Below, one piece after another: positions 1-5,493 of a stretch of DNA of 8,214 nucleotides. Source of the DNA: a bacterium (GTDB lineage Bacteria; CG2-30-53-67; CG2-30-70-394). Position 1 is the first letter of the stretch; every line of letters starts with the position of its first letter. The notes below the pieces were generated by a model. The model made no database searches. It had not been told where the DNA came from and was given only the letters and a program-made list of their open reading frames with translations. Location of the stretch: positions 1 to 8,214 of the forward strand of contig JAJRSX010000081.1 of assembly GCA_024278555.1 (NCBI GenBank). The letters are read 5' to 3'. A program made the position numbers and the translations under genes.

Positions 1-417
1 CTGGAGGCGGGGCTGCTCCCCGGTGCCATGCGGCGCAACGACTGCCTCCGCTTCGTCTGTCGCCAGCAGACCCTGCGGGTGGAGAACGCCTCCACCCCCT
101 TCACCGGCAACTACCAAGCGGGCCAGGTGGTGCGCATCCCCATCGCCCACGCCGAGGGCAACTACTACGCCGACCCCGATACCCTCGCCGACCTGGAGGC
201 GAACGGCCGGGTGGTCTTCCGCTACTGCGACGCCCACGGCGAGGCCACCGAAGAGGCGAACCCGAACGGCTCCCTGGCGAACATCGCCGGTATCTGCAAC
301 CGGAAGGGCAACGTCCTCGGGATGATGCCCCACCCGGAGCGCGCCGCCGAGGCGCTCCTCGGCTCCACGGACGGCCTCGCCCTCTTCCAGTCGCTGCTGG
401 GCGCGGTGGCGGCGTAG
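1..417 (+). CDS. purQ: Phosphoribosylformylglycinamidine synthase glutaminase subunit PurQ, 3' part
   Basis: This is the C-terminal 138 residues of PurQ; the 5' end lies outside the window. PurQ is the class I glutamine amidotransferase subunit that releases ammonia from glutamine for the FGAR to FGAM step of purine synthesis, working with PurL and PurS in the cytoplasm. Visible family motifs are [36 protein letters not shown], and [11 protein letters not shown], which holds the catalytic His and Glu of the triad; the nucleophilic Cys would be upstream of the window. The frame is open from base 1 and ends at TAG 415-417. A separate PurQ, rather than a domain fused to PurL, argues against an enteric-type gammaproteobacterium. 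It converges on the methyltransferase gene with only 47 bases between the two stops. Identification is secure. Confidence 0.95.
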   Translation: MEAGLLPGAMRRNDCLRFVCRQQTLRVENASTPFTGNYQAGQVVRIPIAHAEGNYYADPDTLADLEANGRVVFRYCDAHGEATEEANPNGSLANIAGICNRKGNVLGMMPHPERAAEALLGSTDGLALFQSLLGAVAA

Positions 418-464
418 GGGACGGCCGCGAGCCGGCGGGCGCCGGAATCTCCACTGAAGACGGT

Positions 465-1208
465 TCAGCCCGCACGCACCGCCCGAAAGAGGGCACCGCG
501 CGTCATTGCGGAGGTGGCCATGGGGGTGGTACCCACATGTTCCACCTCGATGAACCCCACCTCCCGCAGGAGGGTGCCGAGATCCCCGACCGGGATCGCG
601 CCGCCAATTCACTGGGACCAGGCGTCGATGGAGCAGGTGTCCACCGAGGGGACACCGTCGGCGAGGCAGATGTCCGCCAGGTGGAGCCGGCCGCCGGGGC
701 GCAGGACCCGGTGGAGCTCGCGAAAGACCGCCTCCTTGCGCGGTGAGAGGTTGAGGAGACCATTGGAGGTGACCACGTCGAAGCGGCCGTCGGGATAAGG
801 GATCGCCTTGGCCGCGGCCACCCGCACCTCGGCGTGGCCGATCCCCGCCGCCGCCAGGTTGGTGCGGGCACGGGCGGCCATCTCCGGGGTCAGGTCGATG
901 CCGCACACCCGTCCCCCCGGCCCCACGAGGCGCGCCGCCACGAAGAGGTCGAGGCCTCCGCCGCACCCCACGTCGAGGACCGACTCGCCCGGTCGAATCT
1001 CGCCCAGGGCGAAGGGGTTGCCGACGCCACAGTAGGCGTCGAAGAGCGGCTCCGGAGCCGCGACCAGATGGTCCGCGTCGTAGCCAAGCACCTCCGCCCC
1101 GGCCCTCCCGGTGGTATAGGCAAAGCGGCCGGCCACGCCCTCCGCCACCGCGGCGTACTTCTGCCGTACCCCCTGTTGGATCGCCTCTACGTCGCGCTCG
1201 CTCGCCAT
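465..1208 (-). CDS. ArsM/UbiE-like SAM-dependent methyltransferase, probable selenoprotein (in-frame TGA 609-611 read as Sec)
   Basis: A 247-residue class I methyltransferase if TGA 609-611 is decoded as residue U200. Seen: SAM motif I VLDVGCGGG (77-85), GID (103-105), TPEM, SNGLLNLSP (148-156), the strand RVLRPGGRLHLADI (167-180), then D-A-W-S-Q-U-I-G-G-A-I-P and 47 more residues to a second TGA at 465-467. Human AS3MT has WGECLGGALY at this site, whose Cys (C206) is catalytic, so U sits at that position. The other arsenic-binding cysteines differ: the YGCG-type Cys is Val (C60 lies two residues earlier) and the SNC Cys is Gly (G150). The substrate is therefore open: arsenite, selenium or tellurium species, or something else. 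ATG 1208 follows the SHOCT gene stop by one base (TGAGATG) and has GGAG about 8 bases upstream. It is the last gene of the 2172-465 operon. Conventional annotation would stop at 609 (199 residues) and lose the C-terminus. A nonsense mutation or read error is the alternative. Confidence 0.82.
578..600 (-). promoter_or_regulatory. Candidate bacterial SECIS hairpin
   Basis: In the minus-strand transcript, bases 600-592 pair with 578-586: eight pairs with one C-U mismatch at 598/580. The five-base apical loop is GGUCG (591-587). Eight bases separate the UGA from the foot of the stem and 17 separate it from the loop. Bacterial SECIS elements lie within the coding sequence just after the UGA and present a loop G-U to SelB; the E. 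coli fdhF loop is GGUCU, 18 bases after its UGA. Loop sequence and spacing both match. No bulged U is evident in the upper stem, unlike fdhF. I folded this by eye and did not compute an energy. Confidence 0.68.
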
Positions 1209-1209
1209 C

Positions 1210-1440
1210 TCAGCTCTCCGTGAGGTCGTCTTCAAACTCTTCCCTGGAAATCTCGCCCCGCGCATACCGTGATTTCAAGATTTCCAGAGGTCGCTCTTGC
1301 GGATCGCGACGCCGATGGTGGCCACTCCACGGGGCGCACCCTGGGCCAATCCCACCTCGACCGAAGAGCAGAAAGACCTCCACCAGCATGGTGAGGGGGA
1401 AGATCCACATCCCACTGCCCCAGAAATATTCAGGACCCAT
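1210..1440 (-). CDS. SHOCT-domain small membrane protein
   Basis: A 76-residue protein. The N-terminal half has one membrane segment (MWIFPLTMLVEVFLLF, about residues 11-26), then a Gly/His/Arg-rich linker, then a C-terminal SHOCT motif: PLEILKSRYARGEISREEFED (about 53-73). SHOCT is a short oligomerisation-type motif at the C-terminus of many small bacterial membrane proteins, and no biochemical role is assigned. ATG 1440 was chosen because GAGGAG lies eight bases upstream and the family usually begins just before the membrane helix; longer in-frame starts add only low-complexity sequence. The start overlaps the end of the upstream winged-helix-like gene by 11 bases, and the stop is one base before the methyltransferase ATG, so all three are probably translationally coupled. 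SHOCT assignment is confident, function unknown. Confidence 0.85.
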   Translation of the reverse strand: MGPEYFWGSGMWIFPLTMLVEVFLLFGRGGIGPGCAPWSGHHRRRDPQERPLEILKSRYARGEISREEFEDDLTES

Positions 1441-1708
1441 TGTGGGGCTCCTCGCGCTTGGCCGGGGCCGGCCGTGCATACAGGGAAATTTTCCCCGCTG
1501 CGGCCATGCGGCCGAGGAGGTGGGCGGTGGTCACCGGTGCGAGGCCGAGGTGGTTGGCGATGGCGGTGAGGTCGGTCGGCTCGTCCTCCGCCAGATGGGC
1601 GAGGAGCTCCTCCTCCACCGTCGCCAACCAGTCGTCGAAGAGCGGCCGCAGCTCTGGGGCGGCAAGGGCGGTGGGATGAGGCTGGGTAGTGCATCCAACC
1701 GCCCCCAC
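1430..1708 (-). CDS. Small winged-helix-like protein, function unknown
   Basis: A 92-residue soluble protein from GTG 1708. After about 15 low-complexity residues comes an acidic helix (LFDDWLATVEEELLAHLAE), then a segment that reads like a helix-turn-helix with wing: DLTAIANHLGLAPVTTAHLLGRMAAAGKISLY (about 46-77). This resembles the DNA-binding half of small MarR- or ArsR-like proteins, but I do not recognise a named family. It lies between a DsrE protein (38 bases upstream) and SHOCT (11-base overlap), so it is cotranscribed. The only purine-rich Shine-Dalgarno, GGGGGAGGG, lies in one arm of a nine-base-pair hairpin just upstream of the GTG. A later non-canonical start is possible, because homology-like sequence begins near the Leu-Ala-Ala-Pro-Glu-Leu stretch. 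It could be a local regulator of the operon; that is inference. Confidence 0.68.
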   Translation of the reverse strand: MGAVGCTTQPHPTALAAPELRPLFDDWLATVEEELLAHLAEDEPTDLTAIANHLGLAPVTTAHLLGRMAAAGKISLYARPAPAKREEPHNGS

Positions 1709-1713
1709 CCCAG

Positions 1714-1734
1714 CCCTCCCCCAGAGGGGGAGGG
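1714..1734. repeat. Perfect 9-bp hairpin, REP-like, covering a Shine-Dalgarno
   Basis: CCCTCCCCC (1714-1722), AGA loop (1723-1725) and GGGGGAGGG (1726-1734) form a perfect inverted repeat between the DsrE-family stop and the next gene start. Hairpins of this C/G-rich type, whose surroundings translate as proline-rich peptides of the SPPPEGEG kind, are common dispersed intergenic repeats in GC-rich proteobacteria. In the minus-strand mRNA the 3' arm is also the Shine-Dalgarno of the gene starting at 1708. There is no T tract, so it is not a classical terminator. Copy number in the genome cannot be judged here. Confidence 0.6.
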
Positions 1735-1746
1735 AGCAGAGACAGG

Positions 1747-2172
1747 CTAGAACACCAGGTTCATGTCCGCTGGCATGACGATGTCGGTGTAGTAGGTCTC
1801 GGGGTCGGCGACTGCCACGCCCTCCACGAAGTCACCGTCCACCATCTCGAAGACCTCCTTGTTCAGGGGGCAGGCGAGGAGGAGGGCGCCCTCCATGTGG
1901 AGCATGGTGAGGAGGTCGTCGACGGTGGGGAGGTTCATCGTCTCCATGCGTGCCTCCACCCGCGCCTGCACCGCATCAGGCTGGTCCGGGAGGCAGCGCA
2001 GCTCGTTGACCCTCTCCAGGTGGACCGCGTAGATGCCCCGTGAGCCGAAAAAGACGGTCACCTCGGCCCCGGCCCGCAGTAGGCTCAAGGCGGTCATCAG
2101 GCCGTTGAAGACCTGGCACAGCTCATCGTGGAAGAGCATCACCGATGCCTGCTTTGCCTTCTGGGTTCCCAT
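1747..2172 (-). CDS. DsrE/DsrF/DrsH-like family protein
   Basis: A 141-residue DsrE-superfamily protein, a fold used for sulfur-relay and persulfide-carrying proteins (TusBCD, DsrEFH) and for uncharacterised peroxiredoxin-like relatives. Seen: a Rossmann-like start (KQASVMLFHDELCQVFNGLMTA), a second strand (GAEVTVFFGSRGIYAV), a long insert, and the family-typical late stretch GALLLACPLNKEVF (about 95-108) whose single Cys is the likely reactive residue; further Cys occur near residues 19 and 60. The length is slightly above the compact TusD type and fits the DrsH-like group. ATG 2172 has GGAGG eight bases upstream. It is the first gene of the 2172-465 operon, so its neighbours suggest it supplies or senses a sulfur/selenium-type ligand for the methyltransferase, which is inference. 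Confidence 0.85.
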   Translation of the reverse strand: MGTQKAKQASVMLFHDELCQVFNGLMTALSLLRAGAEVTVFFGSRGIYAVHLERVNELRCLPDQPDAVQARVEARMETMNLPTVDDLLTMLHMEGALLLACPLNKEVFEMVDGDFVEGVAVADPETYYTDIVMPADMNLVF

Positions 2173-2247
2173 GGTCCGTCCTCCGGTGAGAAATGCGGGT
2201 TAGGTTGGTCGATCACCGCGTCGCGTGACCCCGCCGTTTCGTGGCGG

Positions 2248-2275
2248 TTGACGCGTTGCCATGCTGATATATTAG
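2248..2275 (+). promoter_or_regulatory. Putative divergent promoter facing the VTT-rhodanese remnant
   Basis: TTGACG (2248-2253) and TATTAG (2270-2275) are 16 bases apart on the plus strand and overlap the minus-strand promoter. If both are real, the AT-rich patch is a compact divergent promoter, now partly serving a broken gene. The match is moderate, and chance similarity in AT-rich sequence is possible. Confidence 0.3.
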
Positions 2276-2296
2276 TATCGTTGCATATTATGTCCA
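2269..2296 (-). promoter_or_regulatory. Putative sigma70-type promoter of the DsrE-methyltransferase operon
   Basis: On the minus strand TGGACA (2296-2291) and TAATAT (2274-2269) are separated by 16 bases, in the only AT-rich patch of this region. It would start transcription near 2262 and give a leader of about 90 bases. The -10 overlaps the inverted pair GATA-n6-TATC (2266-2279), a possible operator. Predicted from sequence only. Confidence 0.45.
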
Positions 2297-2662
2297 TTGC
2301 ATACGACATCATCGCGTCCCGTGGCCGCGGCTGGGGGTGGCCGCGATGAGGCCGCCGGCGCCCCTCAAGCTCCGCCGCTGGCTGCCTACACCTACCTGGG
2401 GTACGCCGGGCAGGCGGCGGCGACGGGCGGCGAAGGGGCGATCCGCAAGGGGCTCCTTGCCCTCGGGGTGCTGGCGGCGGTAGCCCTGCTTCCGCGTCTG
2501 GTGCGACGGCTGCGTGGTGGCGACCCGGTGGCGGCCGAGCTCACCGCTACCACCCTCGAGGAGGGGCTGATCCGCGGCGAGGTGGACTTGGCGCTCGACG
2601 TGCGCGATACCAAAAGATTACGTCACCGGTCCTCGACATCCTCCGCAACCCGGTGGCGGTGA
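2297..2662 (+). pseudogene. Remnant of a VTT (TVP38/TMEM64)-rhodanese fusion protein, broken at both ends
   Basis: The open frame holds AAYTYLGYAGQAAATGGEG (from about 2382), which resembles the end of the VTT membrane domain where intact proteins read PGT-x-x-Y-x-Y-L-G. Then follow a membrane helix ending LPRLVRRLRGG and the start of a rhodanese domain (EGLIRGEVDLALDVRD, to about 2608). The several upstream VTT membrane helices are missing; the sequence before about 2380 is unrelated and has only a weak TTG start. After DVRD the frame degenerates. One neighbouring frame reads PKDYVTGP, which looks like a normal rhodanese continuation; another gives SPVLDILRNPVAVTMTEAR then stop at 2682. The active-site Cys loop is absent. 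I read this as a 5'-truncated, 3'-frameshifted decay product. Intact relatives are membrane proteins with a cytoplasmic sulfurtransferase domain. Family call from memory of motifs; moderate certainty. Confidence 0.55.
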
Positions 2663-2685
2663 CCATGACCGAGGCCAGGTGACCG

Positions 2686-2720
2686 GGACGAGAAAAGGGT
2701 CCTGTCCCCTTTTTCGGTCC
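2686..2720. terminator. Bidirectional intrinsic terminator / dispersed palindrome
   Basis: AAAAGGG (2693-2699) pairs with CCCTTTT (2707-2713) around a seven-base loop, and GGAC (2686-2689) with GTCC (2717-2720) extends the stem after a small internal loop. A T-rich side exists on both strands: TTTTT at 2710-2714 on plus, and CTTTTCT opposite on minus. It lies just beyond the stop of the cytochrome gene at 2728 and after the VTT-rhodanese remnant, so it can serve both. The AAAAGGGGACAGG-type core also occurs as a dispersed palindrome in many environmental bacteria, so a repeat origin is possible. Confidence 0.6.
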
Positions 2721-2727
2721 TTCTCGA

Positions 2728-3900
2728 TCACTGCCGTTGTAGGGCGATGCGCCGCCGGAAGAGGTCGTAGGCGATGGGCTTCTTGTTTTCGTAACCGATG
2801 CGAGCCCGCCGCTTTTCGTCGAGGAGGTGGTAGCGGACGATGACCACCAGGGTCGCGGGGGCGCCGGGGCCACCGTCGGGAAACCGGAAGGTGTAGGTGC
2901 GCGGCTGGTGGCGGAGTAGCCGCGTGTCCCACAGGTCGACGATGAAGGGGCGCCAGAGGATGGTGCGCCGCAGGCGGTGGGTCTGCTCCCGCACCACCCG
3001 ACCGGTGTCGTCGAGGAGGCGGAAGGCGGCGGTGAGGTGGCGGTCCGGGGTGCCCGTGGGCAGGGCGTGGGCGGCACCGGTGTTGGTGAGGGTGAGGGTG
3101 AAGGCGCGCTCTCCGGAGCTCGGCCGCGCCACCTCCGTAAGCGCCACCTTCAGGGCGGCGCGGACGGTGGCCGGGTCATGGCCGCCGCGCCAGATGTGGC
3201 GGTGGCCGGCGCGCACCGGGCCGCCCTCCGCCGCCGGTCGGGCCACCTCGGGCATGTGGCAGGAGACGCAGTCGACCGGCCCGCCCGCAGCGCGGATCTC
3301 CGCCACCGTGCCGCACGGTGGGATGCGGAGGCGGGTGTCCCAGCGCCGGTTGTCCACCACGTGGCAGCGGAAGCAGACCTGGTTCGGGTCGGCGAGGCGG
3401 CGCGTCGGGTGGGGGGCATCGACTTCGCCGTACGGGCCGAGGAGCGCCCCGCTGTCTGTCTGATCGAGGTGGCAGACGAGGCAGGTGACCCCCTCGTGCT
3501 GGAGGGCGGGATCGAAGTCCGGGTTGGGGGCGAGGATGGGATCCCACCGGGCCCGGTCCCGGAAGCCGAGGACCCGCTTCCGCTGTTGCGCCGCAAACGG
3601 GGTGTGACAGTTGAGACACACCTGCTGGTCGCCGTCGAAGTGGCGGTCTACCTGGTAGTACGGCTCATCCCACGCCTGGTGGTGGACGGTGCTGCGCCAC
3701 TCGGCGTAGATCGCCGGGTGGCAGGTCGCGCACCCCTCGGCGGAGAGCCCCTCCAGGGGGGCGGGCAGGGTCGCCACCTCGATGGGGAGGGCGAAGCGGT
3801 CGGCCACCTCGAAGATGTGGAGCGGTCGGACCATCCGCCAGGCGAGGAAGGCGACGAGGGCGGCGAGGAGAGTCCAGGCGAGGCGGCGACGGGAGGACAT
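2728..3900 (-). CDS. Membrane-anchored pentahaem c-type cytochrome
   Basis: A 390-residue protein with an N-terminal membrane anchor or uncleaved signal (LAWTLLAALVAFLAWRMV, residues 7-24) and five CxxCH haem c sites: CATCH (57-61), CLNCH (95-99), CLVCH (140-144), CFRCH (176-180) and CVSCH (211-215). The spacing and the AIYAEWRSTVHHQAW stretch resemble the cytochrome c554/NrfA-related multihaem group. Residues 230-390 contain no haem motif and look beta-rich, with a conserved-looking NTGAAHALPTGTPDRH segment. It would act on the periplasmic side in electron transfer; the partner is unknown. ATG 3900 was chosen because the anchor follows directly; the frame stays open to TTG 4050, but that would overlap the desaturase gene. 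No good Shine-Dalgarno precedes 3900, whereas one precedes a 13-codon ORF at 3974-3933. It is the last gene of the ArsR operon, ending at 2728 before a terminator. Confidence 0.88.
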   Translation of the reverse strand: MSSRRRLAWTLLAALVAFLAWRMVRPLHIFEVADRFALPIEVATLPAPLEGLSAEGCATCHPAIYAEWRSTVHHQAWDEPYYQVDRHFDGDQQVCLNCHTPFAAQQRKRVLGFRDRARWDPILAPNPDFDPALQHEGVTCLVCHLDQTDSGALLGPYGEVDAPHPTRRLADPNQVCFRCHVVDNRRWDTRLRIPPCGTVAEIRAAGGPVDCVSCHMPEVARPAAEGGPVRAGHRHIWRGGHDPATVRAALKVALTEVARPSSGERAFTLTLTNTGAAHALPTGTPDRHLTAAFRLLDDTGRVVREQTHRLRRTILWRPFIVDLWDTRLLRHQPRTYTFRFPDGGPGAPATLVVIVRYHLLDEKRRARIGYENKKPIAYDLFRRRIALQRQ

Positions 3901-3932
3901 GGGTTGGGGGCGGAGGCTGGGTATCGAGAACG

Positions 3933-3974
3933 TCAACAGCGGGATGGCTGCGGCCGGGAAGGCGGCAACACCAT
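3933..3974 (-). other. 13-codon upstream ORF with strong ribosome binding site
   Basis: ATG 3974 is preceded by AGGGAGGAAG (3990-3981) at good spacing and runs 13 codons to TGA 3935-3933, about 32 bases before the cytochrome ATG. The cytochrome ATG itself lacks an evident Shine-Dalgarno, so ribosomes terminating here could re-initiate downstream. Equally, the Shine-Dalgarno may be fortuitous. No function is claimed for the peptide. Confidence 0.3.
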
Positions 3975-4012
3975 CGTGGTCTTCCTCCCTCTCTCGATCG
4001 CGGATGGCCGCT

Positions 4013-4831
4013 TTACTGCCTGCTCTCCCGCCGGAGACTGTACCGCCCAAGATCGCCGGTGACCGGCAGGAGGAGGCAGCCGAGGAGGGTGAGGCGGACC
4101 GGGTCGCGCTCGGTGGCGAGGCCGATCTGCATCGCTTCGTGGCCGGCTGCCGGCTGGGCGCGATAGGTGCCGCACAGGCGGTCCCACCAAGAGACGGAGA
4201 AGCCGAAGTTGGAGTTGGTCTCCGCCACCACCACCGAGTGGTGGACGCGGTGCATGTCCGGGGTGACCACGACGCACCGGAGCCACCGGTCGACCCGCTC
4301 GGGGATCGCTACGTTGCCGTGGTTGAAGAGGGAGCCACCGTTGAGGAGGATCTCGAAGAGGACCACCGCCCCCACCGGCGGGCCGATCGCCGCCACCACC
4401 ACCGCCTTGATCGCCAGGGAGAGGAAGATCTCCACCGGGTGGAAGCGCAGGCCGGTGGTGACGTCGAAGCCGAGGTCGGCGTGGTGGACCATGTGCAGCC
4501 GCCACAAGATCGGCACCGCGTGGAAGAGCACGTGCTGGAGGTAGATGGCGAAGTCGAGGATCACCCAGCTCGCCACGAAGGCGAGCCAGCCGGGCAGGGC
4601 CACGGCGTGGAAGAGCCCCCAGCCGTGGGCGGCGGCCGCCCGCGCCGTGGCCACCGCCGCCGCCCCCACGGTGAACCGCACGAGGAGCATGTCGAGGAGG
4701 GTGATGGTGAGGTTCACCGGCCACCGCTGGCGTCGCGATTGGGCCAGGGTGAGGCGCGGCCGTTTGCGCTCCCACACCGCCATGGCGGCGAAGAGGGAGA
4801 GAAAGATCGACAGGCGGAGGGCGGACGCCAT
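4013..4831 (-). CDS. Sterol desaturase / fatty acid hydroxylase superfamily membrane protein
   Basis: A 272-residue integral membrane di-iron enzyme of the fatty acid hydroxylase/sterol desaturase superfamily. The histidine clusters are complete: HVLFH (100-104), HMVHH (113-117), H131 in RFHPVE, H171 in FNHGN, and HRVHH (194-198). Hydrophobic segments lie at about 5-20, 40-65, 78-98 and 135-165. Members use O2 and two irons to hydroxylate or desaturate lipids, sterols or carotenoids; the substrate here cannot be told. The start codon shares one base with the DsrE stop (TGATG), which indicates translational coupling and explains the lack of a strong Shine-Dalgarno. The membrane-lipid oxygenase is an unexpected partner for an ArsR-regulated DsrE gene; a lipid-remodelling response to metal(loid) or redox stress is one reading, as inference. 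Confidence 0.9.
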   Translation of the reverse strand: MASALRLSIFLSLFAAMAVWERKRPRLTLAQSRRQRWPVNLTITLLDMLLVRFTVGAAAVATARAAAAHGWGLFHAVALPGWLAFVASWVILDFAIYLQHVLFHAVPILWRLHMVHHADLGFDVTTGLRFHPVEIFLSLAIKAVVVAAIGPPVGAVVLFEILLNGGSLFNHGNVAIPERVDRWLRCVVVTPDMHRVHHSVVVAETNSNFGFSVSWWDRLCGTYRAQPAAGHEAMQIGLATERDPVRLTLLGCLLLPVTGDLGRYSLRRESRQ

Positions 4832-5190
4832 CAGAAGGTGAGGGTCTGGTGCCCCGCCATCAGGGCGGTGACCGTGGGGATCTGGACGATCGTACAGCCG
4901 TCGATGAGCTCTGCCTCGTCGATGCCGTAGGTCTTGGCGCAGGCGCCGCAGACCATCAGCTTGACGCCGGCGTCACGGAGGATGGGGAGGAGGTCGCGCA
5001 CCGGTGCGTGGTTGCGCCCCTCGATCGTCCCGGCCACGCCGCGGCGGGCGAGGTTTGCTCCCTCGAAGAGGAAGAAGGTCGCCACCTCATGGTCGTCGGC
5101 CACCAGGGCGGCGGCGAAGGCGACGGCGGCGTTCGCCCGATCCTCGTCGTCCTTTGCGTGGGTGATGATCAGCAGATATCTCTCGGCCAT
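4831..5190 (-). CDS. DsrE family protein
   Basis: A 119-residue compact DsrE-family protein. It starts with the typical MAERYLLIITHAKDDEDRA strand-loop-helix, continues with VATFFLFEGANLARRG, and carries the characteristic cysteine region VKLMVCGACAKTYGI (about 77-91), then CTIVQIPT. The paired Cys in CGAC and the downstream Cys are candidates for a persulfide or metal(loid)-binding site. DsrE proteins are cytoplasmic and usually form homo- or hetero-oligomers in sulfur transfer. ATG 5190 was chosen because MAE-x-YL is the usual family start; a longer in-frame start at 5259 would overlap the preceding gene and adds non-conserved residues. It lies 40 bases after the HMA-like gene and overlaps the desaturase start by one base. 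It is only distantly similar to the 1747-2172 DsrE protein, so the pair is not a recent duplication. Confidence 0.9.
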   Translation of the reverse strand: MAERYLLIITHAKDDEDRANAAVAFAAALVADDHEVATFFLFEGANLARRGVAGTIEGRNHAPVRDLLPILRDAGVKLMVCGACAKTYGIDEAELIDGCTIVQIPTVTALMAGHQTLTF

Positions 5191-5230
5191 GGGACTGCCG
5201 GATGAGTTGTGAGGGGAGCTCGACAGACCC

Positions 5231-5464
5231 CTACAGCCCCACGAGCTCCGCGTGAACATCCTCGGCGGTGAGCCGCTCGAGGATCGCCCCCTCCGTGGTC
5301 GCCTGCGGATCGTTGGCGACGACCATCATGTGCGGCTTGTCGTCGTGCAAGGCGACGGAGATCACACCGGGATCCTGCCGCAGCCTCGCCTCGATTATCG
5401 CCAGGCGGTCGTGGTCGAGGGTCTCGTCGAGGTGGATGAGCACATCGGGAAGGTTGATCTTCAT
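5231..5464 (-). CDS. Small HMA-like ferredoxin-fold protein without CxxC
   Basis: A 77-residue soluble protein with an alternating beta-alpha-beta-beta-alpha-beta pattern: LPDVLIHLDETLDHDRLAII, then RLRQDPGVISVALHDDKPHM, then MMVVANDPQATTEGAILERL, then AEDVHAELVGL. The DPGVISVAL turn is what heavy-metal-associated domains show after their metal loop, but there is no CxxC and no cysteine at all, so it should not bind copper in the usual way. It may be a sensor or partner domain. The ATG at 5464 has a perfect AGGAGG (5475-5470) five bases upstream, the strongest ribosome site in the window, so this gene is probably well expressed. It lies 29 bases downstream of arsR and is followed by DsrE. Confidence 0.8.
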   Translation of the reverse strand: MKINLPDVLIHLDETLDHDRLAIIEARLRQDPGVISVALHDDKPHMMVVANDPQATTEGAILERLTAEDVHAELVGL

Positions 5465-5493
5465 GGCTGCCTCCTGTGAGAGGGTTCGCTTCC

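Noticed and set aside
432-445. GC hairpin CCGGC-GGGC-GCCGG between purQ and the methyltransferase.
   Set aside because: No T tract on either side, and five GC pairs are expected by chance here, so it was not called a terminator.
609-611. The TGA as an ordinary stop of a 199-residue methyltransferase.
   Set aside because: Family sequence continues in the same frame beyond it, the lost residue aligns with a catalytic Cys, and a SECIS-like hairpin follows. A point mutation is still possible.
2977-4930. Long plus-strand open frames of about 360-380 codons opposite the cytochrome and desaturase genes.
   Set aside because: They are antisense to genes with clear haem and histidine motifs, rich in Gly/Arg/Val/Asp/Glu with no domain pattern, and arise from GC-rich codon bias.
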